Positions 1 through 9,814 of a stretch of 64,000 bases of DNA are shown here, one piece after another. The notes under the pieces are model-generated. The model was not told the origin of the DNA, searched no databases, and saw nothing but the letters and a program-made list of their open reading frames with translations. The stretch is from Deltaproteobacteria bacterium. Its GTDB lineage: Bacteria; Desulfobacterota; Desulfobulbia; Desulfobulbales; Desulfocapsaceae. Position numbers and translations under genes: made by a program. How positions within the stretch are numbered: the stretch's first letter is position 1; every line of letters begins with the position of its first letter. The stretch spans positions 62,001-126,000 of the forward strand of contig JAPLJF010000036.1 of NCBI GenBank assembly GCA_026388715.1. The letters are read 5' to 3'.

Positions 1-171
1 TGCATCCATCAGTTGGAAATTGAATTGGGGGCTTTTGCGCGGACGGTGGCATTGCCTGTGATAATTGATGTGGAACAGGCATCATCTTTCTATCTTGATG
101 GAATTCTTGTTGTTTCCCTGAAGAAGAGAGTGGAGAATCAGATAATAGTCAGGATACAGGTTGAGGGCTGA
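1..171 (+). CDS. Hsp20/alpha-crystallin small heat-shock protein, C-terminal part
   Basis: An open frame enters from the window edge and ends at TGA 169-171. The visible 56 residues match the end of an alpha-crystallin domain: a GAFARTVALP stretch (family pattern G-x-F-x-R-x-x-x-LP), an A-x-x-x-x-L-x-D-G-I-L-V-V-S-L-K-K stretch with the conserved G-x-L core, and a short charged tail. Small heat-shock proteins are ATP-independent chaperones that hold unfolding proteins. Only three bases separate its stop from the lon start, so the two are probably co-transcribed and perhaps translationally coupled, which would link holding of damaged proteins to their degradation. The N-terminus lies outside the window. 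Confidence 0.85.
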   Translation, partial: CIHQLEIELGAFARTVALPVIIDVEQASSFYLDGILVVSLKKRVENQIIVRIQVEG

Positions 172-174
172 AAT

Positions 175-2553
175 ATGGAGAAAGAAAAGCAGCAAGCAGA
201 TAAGCAAGCAGAAAAGAAAGTGGATCCTGCCAGTCTGGCAGTCCCTGAAATCCTTTCCATTTTACCTCTTCATGGTTTTGTCTTTTATCCTGGAATGGGC
301 TTTCCCCTGCAGGTGGCTGATGAGCCATCCAAACACCTTATTGATGACGCGCTCCTTGGCGACCGGATCATAGGGCTTGTCTCCACCCGGAAAACGGCGC
401 CGGAAGGCATGGAGCATCTTCCAGAAGATGCTCTGTACCGGGTGGGGGTGATTGGCTATATCCATAAGCTCAGCAAAGAAAAAGAGGGGTATTATCATGT
501 CGTGATCAGTGGCACCAAAAAGATTGAAATAGTAAAAATTATTGAGACTACGCCCTATCACCGGGCCACCGTACTGGAAGTCCCCATGGCCTGGAATGAG
601 AGTCCGCAGGGTCAGGCCATGATCCACAGCCTGCGCACCCAGTTTACCCGGCTTGTCCAGTTGACGGAACTGCCAAAAGAGTTGGGGCTGACCCTGAATT
701 CTCTGGATAACCCTTTTCATATCAGTTATCTGGTCACCACTCAGCTCAATCTGAAAGTTGAGGAGGAGCAGGAAATCCTGGAGATCAGGGATTTTGAATC
801 ACTCCTGAAACGGGTTATGCTGGAACTCAGCAAACGTCTGGAAACAGTGGAGACCAGTCAGAAACTTCAGGAGTCGGTAAAAAAAGATATTGATGGCCGG
901 CAGCGTGAATTTTTCCTACGGCAACAACTGGAATCCATTCGCAAGGAACTGGGCGAGGATGGTGAAAAGGTCGAGGTCAAGGAGCTGCGGGAGCAGTTTG
1001 CGGTCAAAAAGTTGCCGGAAGAGGTGCGGAGGGTAGTGGAAAAAGAACTGGCCCGTCTGGAACGGATTTCCCCTTCATCCCCGGAGTATTCAGGCACCCG
1101 TAATTACCTCGACTGGATTCTTGATCTTCCCTGGCTGGAATCCACCATTGATACCCTTGACCTGGAAAAGGCTGAGAGTGATCTGGATCGGGATCATTAT
1201 GGTCTGAAAAAAATAAAAAAACGGATACTGGAGTTCCTGGCGGTTCGCAAACTGAAACAGGATATGCACGGGCCGATTCTTTGTTTTAGCGGCCCGCCGG
1301 GGGTAGGGAAGACCTCTCTTGGCCAATCCATTGCCAAAACTATGAATCGTGAATTTGTACGTATCTCCCTTGGCGGAGTCAGGGATGAGGCTGAAATCAG
1401 GGGACATCGGCGCACCTATGTTGGCGCCCTGCCAGGCCGGATTATCCAGAGTCTGAAAAAGGCAAAAACAAATAATCCGGTCTTCCTCCTGGATGAAATT
1501 GACAAGCTGGGCAATGACTTTCACGGTGATCCCTCGTCGGCGTTGCTTGAGGTGCTTGATCCTGAACAGAATTCGACCTTTACGGATCACTATCTGGATA
1601 TGGAATTTGATCTTTCAAGGGTCATGTTCATTGCCACGGCCAATGTCCTTGACACTATCCCTGAGCCTTTGCGTGACCGGATGGAGGTGGTTGAACTGTC
1701 TGGGTATACCTTGCAGGAAAAAGTGGCCATTGCCAGACGTCATCTCCTGGCCAAACAGATGGAGGCCCATGCCCTGGGCCAGGACGATCTGGTCCTTTCG
1801 GATGAGACCCTGGCTAGTCTTGTTGAGTCGTATACCCGTGAGGCCGGGGTGCGGAATCTGGAACGGGAGATTGCCGCTATCTGCCGGGGAGTAGCGGCGG
1901 AAATTGCCAGGGGACGAACGAAAAAACGAGTGGTTGGCCCTGATGATCTGTACACCTTTCTTGGCCCCGTTCGATTTTTTCCGGAAATCAAGGCCCGGAG
2001 CTGGGGGCCGGGCCTTGCCACTGGCCTTGCCTGGACGCCTGTGGGTGGTAAGATCCTTTTTATTGAAAGTTCCAAGATGAAAGGAAGTGGCGGGCTGACC
2101 CTCACCGGCAAGTTGGGGGATGTGATGAAAGAGTCGGCTACGGCTGCCCACAGTTACATCCGTTCACATGCACAAGAGCTGGGGATTGATGAGAAAATAT
2201 TTTCTAAAATTGATATTCATGTGCATGTGCCGGAAGGGGCCATTCCCAAAGATGGCCCTTCTGCCGGAGTGGCCATGGTCGCATCCCTGGTTTCAGTCAT
2301 CACCGGGCGGACTGTTCGGCCCGATGTGGCCATGACCGGGGAGATCACCCTGCGTGGCGACGTGTTGCCGGTGGGGGGAATTGGTGAGAAGGTCCTTGGT
2401 GCCTTGCGGGCCGGGATCAGAGAGCTGGTGTTGCCGGCCTTAAATGAAAAAGATGTGCTGGAAATTCCGGAAGATATCCGGGCAGGTGTTGTTTTTCATT
2501 ACCCCCAGACCATTGAAGAGGCCCTTGCCATTTTTTTGGAAAAAAAGAGTTGA
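175..2553 (+). CDS. lon: ATP-dependent Lon protease (LonA type)
   Basis: A 792-residue cytoplasmic AAA+ serine protease that degrades misfolded and regulatory proteins. The N-terminal LAN/substrate-binding domain covers about residues 25-220 and a helical linker follows. The Walker A GPPGVGKT begins at residue 373, with a Walker B FLLDEID near 440. The C-terminal protease domain carries the Ser-Lys dyad: Ser696 in DGPSAG and Lys739 in GEKVLG. The length is normal for LonA. The start is the ATG three bases after the Hsp20-like stop. No heat-shock promoter can be judged because the upstream gene is cut by the window edge. Confidence 0.98.
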   Translation: MEKEKQQADKQAEKKVDPASLAVPEILSILPLHGFVFYPGMGFPLQVADEPSKHLIDDALLGDRIIGLVSTRKTAPEGMEHLPEDALYRVGVIGYIHKLSKEKEGYYHVVISGTKKIEIVKIIETTPYHRATVLEVPMAWNESPQGQAMIHSLRTQFTRLVQLTELPKELGLTLNSLDNPFHISYLVTTQLNLKVEEEQEILEIRDFESLLKRVMLELSKRLETVETSQKLQESVKKDIDGRQREFFLRQQLESIRKELGEDGEKVEVKELREQFAVKKLPEEVRRVVEKELARLERISPSSPEYSGTRNYLDWILDLPWLESTIDTLDLEKAESDLDRDHYGLKKIKKRILEFLAVRKLKQDMHGPILCFSGPPGVGKTSLGQSIAKTMNREFVRISLGGVRDEAEIRGHRRTYVGALPGRIIQSLKKAKTNNPVFLLDEIDKLGNDFHGDPSSALLEVLDPEQNSTFTDHYLDMEFDLSRVMFIATANVLDTIPEPLRDRMEVVELSGYTLQEKVAIARRHLLAKQMEAHALGQDDLVLSDETLASLVESYTREAGVRNLEREIAAICRGVAAEIARGRTKKRVVGPDDLYTFLGPVRFFPEIKARSWGPGLATGLAWTPVGGKILFIESSKMKGSGGLTLTGKLGDVMKESATAAHSYIRSHAQELGIDEKIFSKIDIHVHVPEGAIPKDGPSAGVAMVASLVSVITGRTVRPDVAMTGEITLRGDVLPVGGIGEKVLGALRAGIRELVLPALNEKDVLEIPEDIRAGVVFHYPQTIEEALAIFLEKKS

Positions 2554-2590
2554 GTCAAGAGTGAGATTTTTAAACGAATAAGGAATTTGA

Positions 2591-4330
2591 ATGACGACGA
2601 TAACTGATACTGTACGTGATTTATATAAAAGCTGTAATATCGGGAACAGTCACGCCAGTAGTGATTATTTCATGTTAATCCGCAAGCTTGTGGAAAAAAG
2701 GAAGAATGAGGGCGAGGTCTGGCAGAGATATATCGATCAGGTCTATCTGTTGGTCATGGATGAGATTGTCGGGAACACGGGCCAGCCGCGGGAACTGGTG
2801 ACATTCGGAACCTCCGGCTGGCGGGGGATACTGGGGAAGGATCTCTTTGTCCGCTCCGTCTCTTTTGTCACTGCCGCTATTGTTGATCTGTATCAAGTGG
2901 TTGATGAGGAACGGGATCTGGCGCCTTTTCTCGGGGTGTCAACCCTGCAGGAGGCCCAGAAAAAAGGGTGTGTAGTCGGCTTTGATAATCGCTTTGGCGG
3001 CGAGATTCTGGCCGCTGCCGTCATCGAGGTCCTGGTCGGGGCCGGATTTACCGTGCATTATGCCGGAGAGTCCACTACCGGGGTCTTGTCAGCAGCCCTT
3101 CTGGAGCTGGGCGCGGCCTTTTCCATTAATCTGACGCCATCACATAATCCTCTGGAATATGGCGGATTCAAGTATAATGCCGCCGATGCGGGACCCGCCG
3201 CCTCGGAGTTGACCGACAGGATCACGGCCAATGCCCGCCGGATCATCGAGGCTGATGTCTCCCCCCTGGTTTCCTTGACTGCTCCTCTGCCGACCCCTGG
3301 CCAGAGGACGGATATCCGGCCATTTGATTCTCTGGAATGCTGGAAAGCCCTGGTGTGCCGGAATGTCTCGGTCCATGGCCTTGATCTGGATACAATCATG
3401 CACGGTTTTCAGGAAAATCGTGATCTTTGTGTAGTGATTGATTCGGTGCATGGCGCCAGCCGTCTTCATGTTGCGCCCCTTTTTAACGGCAATGGGAGAG
3501 AGCGGTTGATTCATCTGCGGGCTGATGCCGATGTGACCTTTGGCGGCATTGCCCCTGAGCCTTCTTCGGCGAATATGCAGCAGGTGGGTGAGACCTTGCG
3601 GGCAAGGCCGGAAAGGCTCAAGCTTGGTGCTATCATCGACCCTGATGGGGATCGCATTCGTTTTACTGATGGGACTGTTGAGATCAGCATGAATCAGTTT
3701 GGGGCCATGGCCTATCATTTCCTCCACGAGGTCAAAGGGAAACGGGGGATGGTGGCCAAGACGGTGGCTACTTCCAATCTGGCCAATGCGCTGGCACTGG
3801 CATTTGGCGAGCAGGTTTTTGAGCCCAGGGTGGGATTCAAGGAGTTCAAGCCGGTGATCGGTCAGGCCCTGGTCTGCTTTGAGGAGTCAGATGGGATCTC
3901 GGTCATTGGCCATACCCCGGAGAAAGATGCCTATATCGGACTGCTGCTGGCAATGGATATGGTTTTGACCCTGAAACTGAATCTGGGCGAGTATCTGCAG
4001 CGTATTGAGAGTGAATATGGGGCCTATTACCCTGACCGGGGGGGGCTTGAGGTGAGCGCCAAAGGAGAAGAGCTCAAGGCTATCCTGCAACGCCTGCAAA
4101 AGTACGGGGTGGGCGCTGTGGTCAAGGTGGGCGATGTTGAACGGCGCATCGCTGAGGTCATCGCTATTGATGGCCGCAAGATGATCTTTGAGGATGGCTC
4201 CTGGTTGATGATCCGTCCTTCCGGTACGGAACCGAAGATCCGTTTTTATGTCGAATCCCGGAGCTCCACCGGGACGGGTAATCTTGTGCAGGCGGCCAGG
4301 GCCATGCTGGAGGAGATTGGATTGTTGTAA
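2591..4330 (+). CDS. Alpha-D-phosphohexomutase (phosphoglucomutase/phosphomannomutase)
   Basis: A 579-residue enzyme of the alpha-D-phosphohexomutase superfamily, which interconverts hexose 1- and 6-phosphates through a phosphoserine. Visible landmarks are TSGWRG near residue 75, the phosphoserine loop TPSHNP with Ser184, the metal-binding DPDGDR at 350-355 and the C-terminal phosphate-binding SGTEPK starting at Ser544. The product could supply glucose-1-phosphate or mannose-1-phosphate for the surface polysaccharides encoded downstream; sequence alone does not fix the substrate. It follows lon by 37 bases and is closed by a strong terminator. Confidence 0.92.
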   Translation: MTTITDTVRDLYKSCNIGNSHASSDYFMLIRKLVEKRKNEGEVWQRYIDQVYLLVMDEIVGNTGQPRELVTFGTSGWRGILGKDLFVRSVSFVTAAIVDLYQVVDEERDLAPFLGVSTLQEAQKKGCVVGFDNRFGGEILAAAVIEVLVGAGFTVHYAGESTTGVLSAALLELGAAFSINLTPSHNPLEYGGFKYNAADAGPAASELTDRITANARRIIEADVSPLVSLTAPLPTPGQRTDIRPFDSLECWKALVCRNVSVHGLDLDTIMHGFQENRDLCVVIDSVHGASRLHVAPLFNGNGRERLIHLRADADVTFGGIAPEPSSANMQQVGETLRARPERLKLGAIIDPDGDRIRFTDGTVEISMNQFGAMAYHFLHEVKGKRGMVAKTVATSNLANALALAFGEQVFEPRVGFKEFKPVIGQALVCFEESDGISVIGHTPEKDAYIGLLLAMDMVLTLKLNLGEYLQRIESEYGAYYPDRGGLEVSAKGEELKAILQRLQKYGVGAVVKVGDVERRIAEVIAIDGRKMIFEDGSWLMIRPSGTEPKIRFYVESRSSTGTGNLVQAARAMLEEIGLL

Positions 4331-4402
4331 AATCTCTTATGGGTCTAATTGCCGTTGATTTTTATTGGTGAAGTATTTAGTGTGCAAAAGTGAATAGTGA
4401 AA

Positions 4403-4441
4403 AGTGAACAGGAAAAAATATTTTCCTGTTCACTCTTTTTT
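4403..4441 (+). terminator. Rho-independent terminator after the phosphohexomutase gene
   Basis: A perfect 14-bp stem (4403-4416 pairing with 4421-4434) with a 4-nt loop is followed by C and a run of T. A-rich sequence on the left side means it could also work in the reverse direction. Confidence 0.9.
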
Positions 4442-4448
4442 TATATAA

Positions 4449-4600
4449 GCCGTTGTCATAAAATAACTGTCGTATCTCATGGTCGTTAACGGCATAAAGG
4501 GCCGGTCGCTCCTGTGCCGTCCATGGCACCCGCGACACTGGGCCATCCATGGCCTGAGTAACGTAAATGGATATGAAGGTAAAAGTTATTTCGTAACGGC
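4449..4600. repeat. Imperfect terminal inverted repeats around about 150 bp, MITE-like
   Basis: 4449-4468 begins GCCGTT and ends AAATAACT. 4584-4600 is its approximate reverse complement (AGTTATTT...AACGGC). Between the arms are GC-rich segments with two CCATGG-centred motifs. The block sits in the 293-bp space between the pgm terminator and nifU. It could be a small non-autonomous element or a structured leader for nifU; I see no gene in it. Confidence 0.4.
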
Positions 4601-4623
4601 CCCTAAATTACCAGGAGTGGCTC

Positions 4624-5460
4624 ATGTGGGAATATACCAATAAGGTTCAGCAGCACTTTTTGCATCCCAAGAATGTGGGAGAGATTGAAAATCCTGACGG
4701 CATCGGTGAGGTGGGGTCGCTGGCCTGTGGCGATGCCTTGAAATTGACCTTCAAGCTGGATGACAAGGGGGTCATTGGTGACGCCAAGTTCAAGACTTTT
4801 GGCTGTGCCAGTGCTATTGCCTCATCTTCGGTCCTGACGGAGATGATTATCGGCATGACCCTTGATGAGGCCGCGAAGGTAACCAATGAGGATATTGCTG
4901 ATCGTCTCGGCGGGCTGCCCAAGGAGAAGATGCACTGTTCGGTGATGGGCCGTGAGGCCCTGGAGTCGGCCATTGCCAACTATCGTGGCCTGAAGCTGCC
5001 CATGGCGGAAGGGGAAGTGGTCTGCGAATGTTTCGGGGTCACGGATCTGGAGATTATCAGGGCCATCAAGGAGTCCAATCTGCGCTCGGTAGAAGAGATA
5101 ACCAATTTTACCAAGGCGGGCGGTGGTTGTGGCAAATGCATAGACCGTCTGCGGGAGATCCTGGTGGCCACTGTGCATCAGGATGTTGACATCAAGAAGA
5201 TAGCTGAAAAACCCAAGCGCATGACCACCCTGCAGAAGATCAAGAAAATCGAAGAGGCCCTGGAACGAGAGATCAGGCCCGGTCTGCGCAAGGATGGCGG
5301 CGATATAGAACTGGTTGACGTGGATGGCGACTTTGTCATGGTCTCTTTACGGGGCTCCTGCACCAGTTGCGCAAAGTCACAGACCACACTAAAAGAGTAT
5401 GTGGAGAAAAAACTGCGGGAGCTGGTCCTTGACTCGCTGATTGTGGAGGAGTCAAAATGA
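4624..5460 (+). CDS. nifU: NifU iron-sulfur cluster scaffold protein
   Basis: A 278-residue full-length NifU with all three modules. The N-terminal IscU-like scaffold has Cys35 in LACGDA, a second Cys in FGCASA and a third in MHCSVMG. The central Bfd-type [2Fe-2S] domain has Cys134, 136, 169 and 172 (CxC...CxxC). The C-terminal Nfu domain has Cys246 and Cys249 in a CTSC motif. It assembles Fe-S clusters from sulfur supplied by NifS. Its stop overlaps the nifS start. No nif structural genes are in view, so this is probably the general Fe-S system, as in many anaerobes, rather than one dedicated to nitrogenase. Confidence 0.97.
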   Translation: MWEYTNKVQQHFLHPKNVGEIENPDGIGEVGSLACGDALKLTFKLDDKGVIGDAKFKTFGCASAIASSSVLTEMIIGMTLDEAAKVTNEDIADRLGGLPKEKMHCSVMGREALESAIANYRGLKLPMAEGEVVCECFGVTDLEIIRAIKESNLRSVEEITNFTKAGGGCGKCIDRLREILVATVHQDVDIKKIAEKPKRMTTLQKIKKIEEALEREIRPGLRKDGGDIELVDVDGDFVMVSLRGSCTSCAKSQTTLKEYVEKKLRELVLDSLIVEESK

Positions 5461-6641
5461 TGAATCCTGAAAACGTTGTGTATATGGACAACAATGCCAC
5501 CACCAGGGTTGCCCCTGAGGTGCTTGAGGCCATGATGCCTTATCTGCAGACTTACTATGGCAACCCTTCTTCCATGCACCGCTTTGGCGGACAGGTGGGG
5601 GCCGCGATTACTGAGGCCCGGCAAAAGGTGGCCAGTCTGCTGGGGGCCGAGCCGGAGGAGATTGTCTTTACCAGTTGTGGCACGGAAAGTGATTCCACCG
5701 CCATTTTCTCTGCCCTGCAGTCATTCCCCGACAAGCGTCATGTCGTCACCACCCGGGTGGAACATCCGGCGGTTAAAAATCTCTGCGAGAATCTTGATAC
5801 CCTGACCGGCCATAAACATCGCCTGACCCGCTTGATGGTGGCGGCTGACGGTACACTTGATCTCCAGAAGTATGAAGAAGCCCTGGCTGATGATACGGCC
5901 ATTGTCAGTGTCATGTGGGCCAACAATGAGACAGGTGTGATCTTCCCGATAGCCGAGATGGCGAGGATAGCCAGAGAGCGCGGCATCCTGTTTCATACCG
6001 ATGCCGTTCAGGCCGTGGGTAAGGTTCCCATTAATCTGAAAGAGCTGGATGTGGATTTCCTGTCTCTGTCCGGCCATAAACTCCATGGCCCCAAAGGGAT
6101 CGGTGTTTTGTACGTCCGTCGGGGCACCCCCTTTGTGCCTTTTCTGGTAGGTGGCCATCAGGAGAGGGGACGGCGTGGCGGGACGGAAAACGTGGCCTCT
6201 ATTGTCGGGCTTGGTCGGGCATGTGAGCTGGCGGCGGCACATATGGCCGAAGAAAACAGCAGGGTCAAGGCACTCAGGGATAAACTGGAAGAGGGGCTGC
6301 TTTCGTCCATCCCCCATTCCATGCTCAATGGTCACAAGACCGACCGCCTGCCCAATACTGCCAATATCAGCTTTGAGTATGTGGAGGGCGAGGCCATTCT
6401 GCTGCACATGGATCAGTATAATATCTGCGCCTCATCCGGCTCCGCCTGTACATCGGGTTCCCTGGAGCCCTCCCATGTCCTGCGGGCCATGGGAGTCCCG
6501 TTTACCGCGGCTCATGGCTCTATCCGCTATTCCTTGAGTATTTATAATACCGAAGCGGAAATTGATTTTGTGCTGGAAAAAATGCCACCCATTATTGCCG
6601 GGTTGCGTCAGATGTCACCCTTCTGGAAGGCGGAAATGTAA
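5457..6641 (+). CDS. nifS: Cysteine desulfurase NifS
   Basis: A 394-residue PLP enzyme that converts cysteine to alanine and hands persulfide sulfur to NifU. The N-terminal DNNATT motif, the PLP lysine Lys208 in LSGHKLHG and the mobile-loop catalytic Cys331 in SSGSACTSG mark it as a group I (NifS/IscS) desulfurase. The start ATGATG overlaps the nifU stop, so the two are translationally coupled. The next gene, thyX, begins at the base after the nifS stop, making one operon. Confidence 0.97.
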   Translation: MMNPENVVYMDNNATTRVAPEVLEAMMPYLQTYYGNPSSMHRFGGQVGAAITEARQKVASLLGAEPEEIVFTSCGTESDSTAIFSALQSFPDKRHVVTTRVEHPAVKNLCENLDTLTGHKHRLTRLMVAADGTLDLQKYEEALADDTAIVSVMWANNETGVIFPIAEMARIARERGILFHTDAVQAVGKVPINLKELDVDFLSLSGHKLHGPKGIGVLYVRRGTPFVPFLVGGHQERGRRGGTENVASIVGLGRACELAAAHMAEENSRVKALRDKLEEGLLSSIPHSMLNGHKTDRLPNTANISFEYVEGEAILLHMDQYNICASSGSACTSGSLEPSHVLRAMGVPFTAAHGSIRYSLSIYNTEAEIDFVLEKMPPIIAGLRQMSPFWKAEM

Positions 6642-7571
6642 ATGATTATCGTCAATCCCAGCTATGAGATCCAGGACGATCTGGATCAGGCTTCATTGGT
6701 GGTACGGTTGGAGGCCTGCGGCCGTATCTGTTACAAGAGTGAGGAGAAGATCAGCGAGAGCTCAGCCTTGCCTTTTGTGAAGAAGATTGCTGAACATGGG
6801 CATAATTCGGTCATGGAGATGGCGGTGGTGACCCTGCGTCTTGCCTGTTCTTCGCAGCAGATTACGGATCTTCTGGGGTGCCAGCCAAAATTTCTCTTTG
6901 TCGATCGGGTTGATAAGGGCCTGCTGGTGACTGGCTCGATCAGAGCGTTCAGGGAGTTGTATCTTTCCTTCCCTGAGATAGCTCTGATCCAGGCCATGGT
7001 TGATTTCCTTGGCGCCAGGCATTCATATCTTTTTGAAGGCATTTGGAAACCCCAGAAAAGACACGGCATATCACCCATTGGTGTTGAGAAAATGACCCTG
7101 GAGCAGGTGGAACAACTGGCGCCGGATCTCTTGCTCCGCCATCGGTTTCTGGGGGTAAAATTCATAGTGAACAGGGCTGTCACCCATGAAATCGTCCGCC
7201 ACCGTCCCTGTTCCTTTCTCCAGGAGAGTCAACGGTACTGCCGTTACAGTCAGGACAAGTTCGGCAATCAGGTGACTTTTATCCGCCCCCTCTTTTTCGT
7301 CCCTGGTTCTGCCGAGTATAAGCTGTGGCAGCAGGCCATGGAGGTGACTGAAACCCTGTATCTGCAACTTCTGGAGACTTCCACGCCTCAGGCCGCCAGA
7401 ACCGTATTGCCTAATTCCTGTAAAACTGAGATCATTGTTTATTGCAATCTTGCCGAATGGAGACATCTCTTGAGATTGCGAACCTCTCCTGCTGCTGAGC
7501 CCTCCATGCGTGAGGTCATGATCCCCCTTGAGGCGGAGATGCAAAAAAGATATCCACAATTATTTAGTTAA
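6642..7571 (+). CDS. thyX: FAD-dependent thymidylate synthase
   Basis: A 309-residue ThyX, which makes dTMP from dUMP using methylene-tetrahydrofolate and reduced FAD. The signature RHRxxSxxxxSxRY begins at Arg186. A second typical region (RTVLPNSCKTE, near 245-255) and the RLRTSPAAEPSMRE stretch near 278-291 complete the fold. It is longer than the usual 220-250 residues; the extra length lies mostly in the N-terminal and middle part. It abuts nifS with no gap and ends just before a terminator. No thyA is seen in the window. Confidence 0.93.
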   Translation: MIIVNPSYEIQDDLDQASLVVRLEACGRICYKSEEKISESSALPFVKKIAEHGHNSVMEMAVVTLRLACSSQQITDLLGCQPKFLFVDRVDKGLLVTGSIRAFRELYLSFPEIALIQAMVDFLGARHSYLFEGIWKPQKRHGISPIGVEKMTLEQVEQLAPDLLLRHRFLGVKFIVNRAVTHEIVRHRPCSFLQESQRYCRYSQDKFGNQVTFIRPLFFVPGSAEYKLWQQAMEVTETLYLQLLETSTPQAARTVLPNSCKTEIIVYCNLAEWRHLLRLRTSPAAEPSMREVMIPLEAEMQKRYPQLFS

Positions 7572-7617
7572 GTTGAAGTTGTAGAAGAGAGTAACCAGTT
7601 TTTTGTCCGCCTTTTAA

Positions 7618-7667
7618 AAAAGGCCCCTTGTCGTAACTCTGCACACAAGGGGCCTTTTCTCTTTTTT
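7618..7667 (+). terminator. Rho-independent terminator after thyX
   Basis: A 14-bp perfect stem (7618-7631 with 7645-7658, core AAGGCCCCTTGT) has a 13-nt loop and is followed by a T-rich tract. It ends the nifU-nifS-thyX unit. Confidence 0.92.
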
Positions 7668-7696
7668 AGCATTGTCTTTTGTGGTCTGCTCGGATA

Positions 7697-7725
7697 TTGA
7701 CAGTTTCTTAACAATTAGTTATATG
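7697..7725 (+). promoter_or_regulatory. Candidate sigma-70 promoter for fhs
   Basis: TTGACA at 7697-7702, a 17-bp spacer and TATATG at 7720-7725 lie about 110 bases before the fhs start and just after the thyX terminator. The -35 box is perfect and the -10 box matches 4 of 6 positions. The leader that follows is long enough for control elements, but I recognise none. Confidence 0.5.
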
Positions 7726-7833
7726 GATCATCAATTATGATGAAATGAAATGTGTCAGGAGGTGGAAGATGCCAGCAGGTGTCTGACTTCTTGGTCGCAT
7801 GATCCTTAACCTTTGCCTTGAGAGGAGTAGAGT

Positions 7834-9597
7834 ATGGTTCTTGATCCAACAAAACATGCGGACTGGGAAATCGCGCATGAAGCCGAAAGCCGGATGAAAA
7901 CCGTGTATGAGCTGGGTGAAAAGCTTGGTCTTGAAAAAGATGAGATCCTGCCGCACGGACATTATATCGGCAAGCTTGATTTTAAGAAGATCATGGCCCG
8001 TCTGGGCAATAAGCCCGATGGCAAATATATAGATGTGACTGCCATCAGTCCCACACCTCTCGGTGAAGGAAAATCAACCTGCTGCATGGGGCTGGTTCAG
8101 GGACTTGGCAAGCGGAACAAAAGTGTTATCGGTGCCATCCGTCAGCCATCAGGCGGTCCGACCATGAATATCAAGGGTTCTGCCGCCGGCGGCGGTCTGG
8201 CCCAGTGTATTCCCCTGACTGAGTTTTCCCTTGGCCTGACCGGTGATATCAATGCCATCATGAATGCCCACAATCTGGGTATGGTGGCTCTTACTTCCCG
8301 GATGCAGCATGAAGCCAACTATACTGATGCGCAGCTTGCCAAACGGAATTTGCGACGGCTGGATATCCATCCCAAGAAGGTGGAATTCAACTGGATTATT
8401 GATTTCTGTGCGCAGGCCCTGCGCAATATTACCATTGGTATCGGCGGCAAGATGGATGGCTATACCATGCAGTCCTCCTTTGCCATTGCCGTTTCTTCTG
8501 AGATCATGGCGATTCTCTCTGTTGCCAATGATCTTGCCGATATGCGTAGGCGGATGGGCAGGATTGTGGTGGCCTATGATCGCCAGGACAGGCCGGTGAC
8601 CACGGCTGATCTGGAAGTGGATGGCGCCATGACCGCCTGGATGGTTCAGGCCCTGAATCCGAACCTGTTGCAGACCCTGGAGGGACAGCCGGTGCTGGTG
8701 CATGCCGGTCCTTTTGCCAATATCGCCATTGGTCAGTCCTCGGTTATTGCTGATCGGCTTGGTCTGAAGATTGCTGATTATAATGTCACTGAGTCGGGAT
8801 TCGGAGCTGATATCGGATTTGAGAAATTCTGGAATCTGAAGTGTCGTTTCTCCGGCAATAAGCCCAACTGCGCGGTCGTTGTCGCCACCATCCGGGCCTT
8901 GAAATGTCACGGCGGTGCTCCCATTCCCATCCCTGGCAAGCCGATGCCGGCTGAATATGCCAAGGAAAACGTGGGCTGGGTTGAGGAGGGTTGTAAAAAC
9001 CTGCTCCATCATATTGAAACGGTCAAGAAGGCCGGAATCAATCCCGTTGTCTGCATCAATGCCTTTTATACGGATACGGATAACGAGATCAAGGCCGTGC
9101 GCCGTATCTGCGAGGCCGCCGGCGCTCGCGTTGCCCTGTCCCGTCACTGGGAACATGGTGGCGAGGGTGCCCTTGAGTTTGCTGATGCGGTGGTCGATGC
9201 CTGTGAAGAGCCTAATGACTTCAAGTTCCTCTATGACCTGTCGGATCCTCTGGAAAAACGCATTGAGCTCATTGCCAAAGAGGTGTATGGTGCTGACGGC
9301 GTCTCCTATACCCCTGAGGCCCAGGTCAAGTTGAAACGTCTGGCCGATGATCCTGACATGAAGGAAATGGGAACCTGTATGGTGAAGACCCATCTTTCCC
9401 TGTCCCATGATCCAAAATTGAAGGGCGTGCCCAAGGGCTGGACCCTGCCCATCCGTGATATTCTGACCTATAAAGGCGCCGGCTTTGTTGTCCCGGTTGC
9501 CGGAGCAATCAGCCTGATGCCTGGGACGGCATCAGATCCGGCCTATCGGCGTGTGGATGTTGATGTGGAGACCGGCAAGGTCAAGGGTGTTTTTTAA
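7834..9597 (+). CDS. fhs: Formate--tetrahydrofolate ligase
   Basis: A 587-residue cytoplasmic enzyme that joins formate to tetrahydrofolate with ATP, giving 10-formyl-THF. This is an entry step of the methyl branch of the Wood-Ljungdahl pathway and a source of C1 units for purines. Near residues 74-82 is the nucleotide loop TPLGEGKST, followed by the conserved [19 protein letters not shown] stretch. The C-terminus has [11 protein letters not shown]-like sequence typical of the family. An AGAGGAG ribosome site precedes the ATG. It stands alone between two terminators. Abundant Fhs is common in sulfate reducers and acetogens, which fits an anaerobe. Confidence 0.97.
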   Translation: MVLDPTKHADWEIAHEAESRMKTVYELGEKLGLEKDEILPHGHYIGKLDFKKIMARLGNKPDGKYIDVTAISPTPLGEGKSTCCMGLVQGLGKRNKSVIGAIRQPSGGPTMNIKGSAAGGGLAQCIPLTEFSLGLTGDINAIMNAHNLGMVALTSRMQHEANYTDAQLAKRNLRRLDIHPKKVEFNWIIDFCAQALRNITIGIGGKMDGYTMQSSFAIAVSSEIMAILSVANDLADMRRRMGRIVVAYDRQDRPVTTADLEVDGAMTAWMVQALNPNLLQTLEGQPVLVHAGPFANIAIGQSSVIADRLGLKIADYNVTESGFGADIGFEKFWNLKCRFSGNKPNCAVVVATIRALKCHGGAPIPIPGKPMPAEYAKENVGWVEEGCKNLLHHIETVKKAGINPVVCINAFYTDTDNEIKAVRRICEAAGARVALSRHWEHGGEGALEFADAVVDACEEPNDFKFLYDLSDPLEKRIELIAKEVYGADGVSYTPEAQVKLKRLADDPDMKEMGTCMVKTHLSLSHDPKLKGVPKGWTLPIRDILTYKGAGFVVPVAGAISLMPGTASDPAYRRVDVDVETGKVKGVF

Positions 9598-9666
9598 TTT
9601 ATTCCAGATCATAGTCTTTATCTGATTCATCATCCTGATTTGAGGATAATGAATCGATACAGTCTC

Positions 9667-9709
9667 AAACGGGTTAAAAAGATTTTTCTTTTTAACCCGT
9701 TTGTTTTTT
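9667..9709 (+). terminator. Rho-independent terminator after fhs
   Basis: A 15-bp perfect stem (9667-9681 with 9688-9702, core ACGGGTTAAAAAG) has a 6-nt loop and is followed by GTTTTTT. A second, weaker hairpin (about 9624-9655) precedes it. Confidence 0.92.
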
Positions 9710-9814
9710 CACGGAAAAGGATGTATCTTTTAAAAGTTGAAAAATTATCCTGTGGTTCTCCATTCTGATCGGGGCGCCTTTACTCTTTATCTATCTTTTT
9801 ATCTGTAGGATTCA

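Noticed and set aside
8149-9408. A 419-codon open frame on the minus strand inside fhs
   Set aside because: It lies wholly opposite a clearly conserved enzyme gene, and its residues show no family pattern; it is an antisense by-product of fhs codon use.
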